Shown piece after piece: positions 58,178 to 64,000 of a stretch of 64,000 nucleotides of DNA. The notes under the pieces were generated by a model. The model ran no database searches. It was not told the DNA's origin and worked only from the letters and a program-made list of their open reading frames with translations. Source of the DNA: MH13 sp042140245. Its GTDB lineage: Bacteria > Pseudomonadota > Alphaproteobacteria > Rhizobiales > MH13. Location of the stretch: positions 1,612,001 through 1,676,000 of the forward strand of contig NZ_CP159483.1 in NCBI RefSeq assembly GCF_042140245.1. Reading direction: 5' to 3'. Positions within the stretch are counted from its first letter, which is position 1. Each line of letters starts with the position of its first letter. A program made the position numbers and the translations under genes.

Positions 58178-59476
58178 ATGGCAAATGTGGTGGTTGTCGG
58201 CTCGCAGTGGGGCGATGAGGGAAAAGGCAAAATCGTCGATTGGCTGTCGGAGCGCGCCGATGTGGTGGTGCGCTACCAAGGTGGGCACAATGCCGGTCAC
58301 ACGCTTGTGGTGGGCGAGACAGTCTACAAGCTTAGCCTTCTTCCATCCGGCATTGTGCGAGAAGGTACGTTGTCGCTGATCGGCAATGGCGTCGTGATCG
58401 ATCCGCACCATCTGGTCAAAGAGATCGCGACCCTTGAGAGCCAAGGCGTTTCGATCACCCCAGAACGGTTGCGCATTGCAGACAATGCGACACTGATCCT
58501 GTCTCTTCATCGCGAGTTGGATGGCATGCGTGAAAGCGCGGCCACACAAACAGGCACCAAGATCGGCACAACGGGCCGTGGCATTGGTCCAGCTTATGAA
58601 GACAAGGTCGGGCGCCGCGCAATCCGCGTGATGGACCTTGCCAACCCGGCCACATTGCCTGCCAAGGTTGACCGATTGCTTGCTCATCACAATGCCTTGC
58701 GGCGTGGTTTGGAAGCGTCGGAAATCCAACCACAAACCATTTTGGATGAGCTGCTTCAGGTTGCCGATAAGGTGACGCCCTTTATCGATCGGGTATGGCA
58801 GGTTCTCGACGATCACCGAGCAAAGGGCTCACGTATCCTCTTTGAAGGGGCGCAAGGGGCTTTGCTCGATATCGACCATGGAACTTATCCGTTCGTGACT
58901 TCTTCCAACACGGTGGCGGGCCAGGCTTCGACAGGATCGGGCATTGGACCTGGTGGGATCGACTATGTGCTTGGCATCACCAAGGCCTATACCACCCGCG
59001 TCGGTGAGGGGCCGTTTCCAACCGAACAGCTTAACGAGGTTGGTCAGCATCTTGGCGAGAAGGGCCACGAGTTCGGTGTGGTGACAGGGCGCAAACGCCG
59101 CTGCGGCTGGTTTGATGCGGTGCTGGTGCGCCAGACGGTGAAAACATCCGGCATCACGGGGATCGCGCTCACCAAGCTTGATGTGCTGGATGGCATGGAT
59201 GAGCTGATGATATGCACGGGCTATGAAGTGGATGGCGAGGTGGTGGATTATCTGCCGGCGAGCCAGGGGCAGCAGGCGCGTGCCAAGCCGATCTACACAC
59301 GCATGGAAGGCTGGTCGGACACCACAGCGGGAGCGCGTAGTTGGGCGGATTTGCCCGCGCAAGCGGTGAAATATGTGCGGCAGGTGGAAGAGCTGATCGG
59401 TGCGCCGGTGGCACTGCTTTCCACCAGTCCACAGCGCGATGACACAATTTTGGTCCATGATCCTTTTAAGGACTGA
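58178..59476 (+). CDS. purA: Adenylosuccinate synthase
   Basis: A 432-residue GTP-dependent enzyme converting IMP and aspartate to adenylosuccinate, the first committed step to AMP. GSQWGDEGKGK is at residues 8-18 with catalytic Asp13, the IMP loop includes GGHNAGHT (catalytic His), TTGRGIGPAYEDK is intact, and VTGRKRRCGWFD is present. The start at 58178 (MANVVVVGSQWG) gives standard length; the longer frame to 58082 reads through a hairpin in the leader. It stands alone with its own leader. Confidence 0.96.
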   Translation: MANVVVVGSQWGDEGKGKIVDWLSERADVVVRYQGGHNAGHTLVVGETVYKLSLLPSGIVREGTLSLIGNGVVIDPHHLVKEIATLESQGVSITPERLRIADNATLILSLHRELDGMRESAATQTGTKIGTTGRGIGPAYEDKVGRRAIRVMDLANPATLPAKVDRLLAHHNALRRGLEASEIQPQTILDELLQVADKVTPFIDRVWQVLDDHRAKGSRILFEGAQGALLDIDHGTYPFVTSSNTVAGQASTGSGIGPGGIDYVLGITKAYTTRVGEGPFPTEQLNEVGQHLGEKGHEFGVVTGRKRRCGWFDAVLVRQTVKTSGITGIALTKLDVLDGMDELMICTGYEVDGEVVDYLPASQGQQARAKPIYTRMEGWSDTTAGARSWADLPAQAVKYVRQVEELIGAPVALLSTSPQRDDTILVHDPFKD

Positions 59477-59660
59477 TCGCGTAGCAAGGGTGCGCGTGTC
59501 TTAACGATCTTGTTGGCAAGGACATGCTAAGCCCTTGATTTGGCGTCTTGTCCGTTCACAGACCATTGACCATAGCTGTGTTCATTGGGCATTACTGGCC
59601 TCATAGGGTGCGTGATGAGTATTCACGTAGGTGGCGGCACGCTTCTGGATTGGTGTGAGT

Positions 59661-61106
59661 ATGGCAGATTTTGATGCAATTCTGCGCAAGGCGCTGGCTT
59701 CGCGGCCTGGTGCGCCAGGCGAAGAGCGTCGCAAGATTTATGAGCGTGCGCGGCAAGCGCTGGTGCGCCAACTAACCGGCTTTGAGCCTCCCCTTCCTCC
59801 TGAAGATATTTCACGGCAACGCTTGGCGCTGGAATCCGCGATCCGCAAGGTTGAGGCTGATGTTGCGGCCAATGGTGGTGTGCTGCCAGGGGCGCCAGCA
59901 CCTGCGCCTGCACCCCAACCAACACCAGCGGCTCCTGCACCCTCTGCACAAACGCCACCAGCGCCCGCGCCTGCGACGGCGCCAATTGCGGCGCCTGTTG
60001 CTGCGCCGCCTGCACGTCCGGCCCCAGTGTCACGGGCGACACCGATTGCGCCAACAGCTGCGCCACCTGCACCTCCTTTGGTACCGGCTACGCCGCCAGC
60101 AACACCACCTGCGGCCACGCCACCGGCGCCCGCACCGAGCAATGCCGGCCCCAATCTTGGACCGGCACCAACATTCGACAATCCGCAACCCATTTCGATT
60201 GATGAACCGGCGGCGATTGATCTTCCCGATTTTGAACCCGAGCGTAGCCAACCAGAGACAAAGCCTGCCAAGAAAAGCTCTGGCATGGCCGGTTTGCTGG
60301 TTGGCCTTTTTGGCCTGCTTGTCGTGGCGGGTGGTGGAGTTGCCGCTTGGCAACTGGGTTTCCTTGATCCCTATTTGAATGACAGCTCAGGTCCAGAACT
60401 GGTCATTGCACCGGACGAACCTGCCGAGGAAGCACCGGATGTTCGCACCGTTGGTTCTGATCCAACGCAGTCCAGCGAACGGTTGTTGCCGGACAATCAA
60501 GGCACTGTTGATCAGGCACCGGAAGAAACGCCCGAAACGCCAGATATGGCAGCGGTTGAGCCATCCGGTTCTGGCCTCCCAGTGGCGCAAACGGCAATTC
60601 TCTATGAAGAAGGCCTGACACCAGATGCCGATGGCTTTACGGCGCCTGGCCGTGCGGTATGGCGCTTGGAAGAAGGCGACAACCCAGCCATCGTGGGCAC
60701 CATAGAGGTGCCAGCACGCGGTATTCTGATGAACATGCGCATCAGCCGAAACCTTGATGATGCTTTGCCGGCAACGCACCTGATAGAGTTTTCCTTTGAA
60801 CTGTCAGAGGCTTTCCCTGCCACCAGCATTGCCGAACTGGTGGGCGTGGTGGTGAAACCACAAGAACAGTCGGGCGGCGACCCGCTACGCGGCGCAATTG
60901 TGGATTTGGGCGAGGGTGTGTTCTGGCAAGCGCTTGCGGCTGGCGAGGCCGATCAAGCCGTGAACGTGCCACTGCTGCGCGATGGTCGCTGGTTTGATCT
61001 TCCGATCCTCTACGATGACAATCGCCGCGCGATCATTACCTTCGAAAAAGGTAATGACGGTGTCGCTGTGTTCCAGCAGGCGCTGAATGCATGGTCAGCC
61101 CAATAG
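59661..61106 (+). CDS. Proline-rich single-pass membrane protein
   Basis: A 481-residue protein downstream of purA. Residues about 1-75 are a helical cytoplasmic segment (MADFDAILRKALASRPGAPGEERRKIYERARQALVRQLTG), then a 110-residue Pro/Ala linker with runs of PAPAP, then one membrane helix (about 212-236, GMAGLLVGLFGLLVVAGGGVAAW), an acidic linker, and a C-terminal extracytoplasmic domain (about 310-481) with beta-rich sequence (GRAVWRLEEGDNPAIVGTIEVPARGILMNMRISRN). It is a probable EF-P client. Similar proteins are known beside purA in Rhizobiales, but I know no function. The convergent cyclase gene ends 12 bases beyond it. Confidence 0.7.
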   Translation: MADFDAILRKALASRPGAPGEERRKIYERARQALVRQLTGFEPPLPPEDISRQRLALESAIRKVEADVAANGGVLPGAPAPAPAPQPTPAAPAPSAQTPPAPAPATAPIAAPVAAPPARPAPVSRATPIAPTAAPPAPPLVPATPPATPPAATPPAPAPSNAGPNLGPAPTFDNPQPISIDEPAAIDLPDFEPERSQPETKPAKKSSGMAGLLVGLFGLLVVAGGGVAAWQLGFLDPYLNDSSGPELVIAPDEPAEEAPDVRTVGSDPTQSSERLLPDNQGTVDQAPEETPETPDMAAVEPSGSGLPVAQTAILYEEGLTPDADGFTAPGRAVWRLEEGDNPAIVGTIEVPARGILMNMRISRNLDDALPATHLIEFSFELSEAFPATSIAELVGVVVKPQEQSGGDPLRGAIVDLGEGVFWQALAAGEADQAVNVPLLRDGRWFDLPILYDDNRRAIITFEKGNDGVAVFQQALNAWSAQ

Positions 61107-61118
61107 CGCTGTGAGTGC

Positions 61119-63140
61119 TTACGAGGATTGGTGTTCCTTGTTGCTGCGCAAAGCGTGGACCGTGACCGGTTGGCTGCGGCCCTTCACGCTGTGATCGCCA
61201 GCGGGTGCAAAGTGTTGTGCCAAGCTCGCATCATGGGTGCGCGCAGCACTCAACGTTTCGTCCGTGATCAGCATTTTTTGGCTTTGGTTCGCCGTTAGCG
61301 CTTCAACGCGTGCGGCAAGGTTCACTGCATCGCCGATAGCAGAGTAGGCGAAGCGACGCTTGGATCCCATGTTGCCAACAAAGGCCTCGCCGGTGTGGAT
61401 GCCAACGCCGATGGCTAAGGGTTGAGCGTTGCTGTCTTGGCTTGCATTGTAGGTGGAAATGGCCTGGGTCATGGCCAGCCCTGCGCGTACTGCGCGGGCG
61501 GCGTGATCGTCTTGATCCAGCGGCGCGTTCCAAAAGGCCATCATGCCATCGCCCATGAACTTGTCGATCGTCCCTTCTTCGCTGAGAACGGCTTCGGACA
61601 GCGGATCGAGCAGGGCGTTGAGCAGATCGACTGCATCGGTTGGCTCCATGTGCTCGGAACGTGAGGTGAAACCGCGAATGTCCATGAAGAGGATCGTAAT
61701 GGTCCGCCGGTCGCCTTCCAGCTTGAGGGCGTTTGGATTGCTTTCCAGGCGTGCCAGAACAGGCTCAGCCAGATAGTGCGCAAACGCATTTCGGATGAAG
61801 CGTTGGCGCCGATCTGTGCCGACCAATACGGGCACAGTGACTGCGCCAAAGGTGAGCAAGGTGAGCGTTATCGGAAAGCTCGCATCGACCAGCAGCAGAT
61901 GGGTGGAAAAAGACCACCAAGAGCCAACGCCAAGTGCGACAAGGATCGCGGCCGCCACCAGGGCAGCTTCCATCGGGCGCATAGCGAGCGCCGCCGCGAT
62001 CACCATCAAACCGGCCAGTGTCATCAGCAGCAGTTCCATGCCGGTTGTCCAGTCGGGCCGCGCGAGATGGGTGTCGGCAACAACGTTCGAAATGGCTTGA
62101 GCGTGCATGGTGACGCCAGGCACGATGGTACCAAGGGGCGTTGCGCGTAAATCAAAGAGACCTGGCGCTGATGTGCCGATAAGAACGATGGTGCCTTCCA
62201 ACAGCGGAGCGAGACTGGCGGGATTGTCGCGTGCTTGCAGCACGGCGTTTGCGGGCAGCGTAAGGGTTGGATCAAGCGTCCCATAGCGAATGCGATAGGC
62301 GCCGGTTTCCGTTAAGGGAATCGTCAGTGCTCCAACACGCAGATCTTGCGGGACGCCAGTCTCTGGCGCGCCGGGCGCTGGATTTGTGCGCACCACCAGA
62401 CTCTGGGCGCCTTGGGCGACACGCAATGCCTCAACAAACATGCTCGGCATGATGGTGTGTTCGGGCTCTTCTCCAACGGTCGTCAACACAGGGATGCGGC
62501 GCACCACCGCGTCATCATCGCGGGCCGAAACATGGATGCCACCAAGGCCAGCGATGGCCTCCTGGAGGATTGGGACATTGTCGATAACAGCATTGGTGCG
62601 TGTGAGATGATGCGCTGGCGAAGGGCCCACCATCGCAAGGCCTGATCGTGGCGTGAAAGTCGATCCACCTTGCGTTGGTGCAACGCCAAGCACGCTCGGC
62701 GCCGATGCCAAGGCCTGCGCGAAAATCTCATCATTGGTGGGAAGATCAACCAGTGCTGTACGCAGTTGGCGCGCGATATCGGGTGGCACTTCGAGCCCTT
62801 CAATGACCGCTAGCGGGTTTGCGCGATCAGGTTCAGGGAACAACATGTCAAAGGCGACGACGGCTGCACCGGCTTGGTGAAGCGTGCTGACCATGTCAGC
62901 CAACAGTGTGCGTGGCCACGGCCATTGGCCAAGACTGGCCAGCGACGCATCGTCGATATCGATGATGCGGATCGGAACCTCAGGTCCCAGAACAGGTGGA
63001 TCGACGCGTTGGTAAAGATCGAAAACACGCTCGCGGACGATTGTCACAAAGCCTGGATCAACTGAACGTGTGACCAGCCCGGCGCCAAGACAGCTGAGAC
63101 CCAAAACGAGCGGAACAAGAATTCGGGAGAGGCGCGCCAT
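61119..63140 (-). CDS. CHASE2-domain adenylate/guanylate cyclase
   Basis: A 673-residue class III cyclase. A short N-terminal membrane helix is followed by the periplasmic CHASE2 sensor (residues about 30-335, with RVDPPVLGPEVPIRIIDIDDASLASLGQWPWPR), then three helices (about 340-425), then the catalytic domain (about 480-650). Metal-binding aspartates lie in ITILFMDIRGFTSRSEH and DKFMGDGMMAFW, and the transition-state Arg lies in GDAVNLAARVEAL. It makes cAMP (or cGMP) in response to a periplasmic signal. A TPR/barrel protein gene is divergent upstream, as often seen with CHASE2 cyclases. Confidence 0.88.
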   Translation of the reverse strand: MARLSRILVPLVLGLSCLGAGLVTRSVDPGFVTIVRERVFDLYQRVDPPVLGPEVPIRIIDIDDASLASLGQWPWPRTLLADMVSTLHQAGAAVVAFDMLFPEPDRANPLAVIEGLEVPPDIARQLRTALVDLPTNDEIFAQALASAPSVLGVAPTQGGSTFTPRSGLAMVGPSPAHHLTRTNAVIDNVPILQEAIAGLGGIHVSARDDDAVVRRIPVLTTVGEEPEHTIMPSMFVEALRVAQGAQSLVVRTNPAPGAPETGVPQDLRVGALTIPLTETGAYRIRYGTLDPTLTLPANAVLQARDNPASLAPLLEGTIVLIGTSAPGLFDLRATPLGTIVPGVTMHAQAISNVVADTHLARPDWTTGMELLLMTLAGLMVIAAALAMRPMEAALVAAAILVALGVGSWWSFSTHLLLVDASFPITLTLLTFGAVTVPVLVGTDRRQRFIRNAFAHYLAEPVLARLESNPNALKLEGDRRTITILFMDIRGFTSRSEHMEPTDAVDLLNALLDPLSEAVLSEEGTIDKFMGDGMMAFWNAPLDQDDHAARAVRAGLAMTQAISTYNASQDSNAQPLAIGVGIHTGEAFVGNMGSKRRFAYSAIGDAVNLAARVEALTANQSQKMLITDETLSAARTHDASLAQHFAPAGDHSVKGRSQPVTVHALRSNKEHQSS

Positions 63141-63399
63141 AACCCATCGTTAGCTGGCAAGACGGTGTGTCGTCCAGCCTCATTGGCGTATCGCGGAAAC
63201 CCCAGATTTGCGGCGCTGGAGGGTGTTTTGTGCGTTGAATCGGCAACAGTGCACATCTATTCCAGGCTACGAGCAATGGCAAAGCGCACCAAGTGCTTGC
63301 CCGTGCGTCGATTTCTTACCAAAAGGTAAAAAGGGCTTGCGACAACGTTTTGGGGGAGCGTTGAGGGTGCGTGCCCGCAGGACTGCCGGGGTGAGACGC

Positions 63400-64000
63400 A
63401 TGCGCGTTGTGAGTACAGCATTCAACAGGATGGCCAGAAGACTGGCATTTGGCGCTTGGTTTGGCCTAGTTGCAACCGGCACTCTAACGGCAGGATTGAT
63501 AGGCTCAGCACATGCTGGCAGCGCACAGCATCAAGCTGCTTACGATGCCGTGCTCGCCAACCCCGATGATCTGCAGGCCAATGTTGCCCTGCTGGAAGCG
63601 CAGCTTAATCAGGGCGATTTCCCCGCTGCGTCGGTCACGCTGCAACGCATCTTGCTGCAGAACCCCAATTTTGATGAAGCTCGTCTAATCCGTGTGGCGG
63701 TGTTTTTGCGTCTGGGTGATGATGCAGGAGCTGCCAATGATCTGGCCTATCTTGAAGGCCGTCCATTGTCTCCGGAAGATCGTGCGCAGGCAGACTATCT
63801 TGCGGCTTCGGTGCAACCTGATCCCACCGCGGCAACCTTGGCTGGCGTCATTCGCTTTGGCGCGCTCTATGACAGCAACCCAGGTCAGCGCCCCGGCAAC
63901 TATACGTTAAGCGGCCAGACCTTCTCCTTTCCAGCCGACGGTGCTTTTGGCGGTTTCGGCGAACTGCAATTTATCGGTGAGTTGCCCTATGGCGGGCAGG
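63400..64000 (+). CDS. TPR and probable outer-membrane protein, 3' end outside window
   Basis: The frame is open from ATG 63400 (or GTG 63391) to the last base, giving 200 residues. A signal peptide (FGLVATGTLTAGLIGSAHA) is followed by about three TPR-like helices (AAYDAVLANPDDLQANVALLEAQLNQGDFPAASVTLQRILLQNPNFDEARLIRVAVFLRLGDDAGAANDLAYLEG, residues about 45-120). Then comes sequence resembling the start of a beta-barrel (LAGVIRFGALYDSNPG). TPR-barrel proteins are frequent partners of CHASE2 cyclases, and the gene here is divergent from one, sharing a 259-base region in which I see no clear operator. The C-terminus cannot be judged. Confidence 0.65.
   Translation, partial: MRVVSTAFNRMARRLAFGAWFGLVATGTLTAGLIGSAHAGSAQHQAAYDAVLANPDDLQANVALLEAQLNQGDFPAASVTLQRILLQNPNFDEARLIRVAVFLRLGDDAGAANDLAYLEGRPLSPEDRAQADYLAASVQPDPTAATLAGVIRFGALYDSNPGQRPGNYTLSGQTFSFPADGAFGGFGELQFIGELPYGGQ

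Noticed and set aside
59738..60286. Minus-strand Gly/Ala-rich ORF of 182 codons
   Set aside because: Shadow of the Pro/Ala linker of the gene at 59661-61106; a low-complexity artefact.
1..64000. tRNA, rRNA, CRISPR arrays, prophage or transposase genes
   Set aside because: Spacers were read for cloverleaf, CCA-end and repeat-spacer patterns and proteins for integrase/transposase motifs; none was found.

Overview
The window looks like one chromosomal segment of an alphaproteobacterium of the Hyphomicrobiales (Rhizobiales) type, GC-rich, with mostly vertical housekeeping content. Evidence for this is the alphaproteobacterial gene set (TrcR/DUF1013, RcdA/DUF1465, DUF1192, DUF4164), the order DUF4164-zapA-6S RNA-5-FTHF cyclo-ligase, ruvC-ruvA-ruvB followed by ybgC-tolQRAB-pal-cpoB-tilS-ftsH-glmM, the tkt-gap-pgk-fba cluster, serC-serA behind a serC-type leader, and CtrA-like TTAA-N7-TTAA sites. 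I see no prophage, transposase, CRISPR array, rRNA or tRNA. No gene-free stretch exceeds 300 bases.

Layout. 1-9.5 kb: end of a propionyl-CoA synthetase-like gene, an SDR, the cell-cycle regulator trcR, a two-gene operon of a polytopic membrane protein plus an ArsR repressor with the two-cysteine layout of BigR/SqrR persulfide sensors, quinone oxidoreductase, DUF1192, YdcZ transporter, DJ-1-like protein with a divergent LysR gene, rcdA and rpmE. 9.8-15 kb: ABC exporter, secreted hydrolase, and a MotA/ExbB-like plus OmpA-like envelope pair. 15-24.3 kb (minus strand): inositol monophosphatase, efp, Sel1 protein, thiE-like, class I aldolase, pgk, gap, tkt. The pgk frame is broken by a one-base indel, and an in-frame transmembrane segment precedes its usual start.

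24.5-33.5 kb: DUF4164, zapA, 6S RNA, 5-FTHF cyclo-ligase, YmdB-type phosphodiesterase, soluble chemoreceptor, yebC, TauE, then ruvC-ruvA, three small membrane-protein genes and ruvB. 33.6-37.7 kb: an accessory-looking block of two paralogous metallo-beta-lactamase-fold hydrolases (one with a Tat signal) around a Bcr/CflA-type exporter, plus a Tat-type metallophosphoesterase. 37.9-50 kb: ybgC, tolQ, tolR, tolA, tolB, a half-size asparaginase, pal, a phased 11-bp repeat, cpoB, tilS, ftsH, glmM. 50.3-54.2 kb: an outer-membrane barrel, serC and serA. 54.3-59.5 kb: three EamA-family transporters, thymidine kinase, purA. 59.6-64 kb: a proline-rich membrane protein, a CHASE2 cyclase, and the start of a TPR plus probable outer-membrane protein cut by the window edge.

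Functional themes are central carbon metabolism (tkt, gap, pgk, fba, serA/C), envelope integrity and division (Tol-Pal, CpoB, ZapA, FtsH, GlmM), and cell-cycle control (TrcR, RcdA, putative CtrA sites). The most interesting candidate systems are the thiol-sensor/membrane-protein operon at 3.1-4.8 kb, the membrane-anchor extension on pgk, the MBL/exporter block and the six-unit 11-bp repeat after pal. All assignments rest on reading the sequence and on family knowledge; no database search was run.
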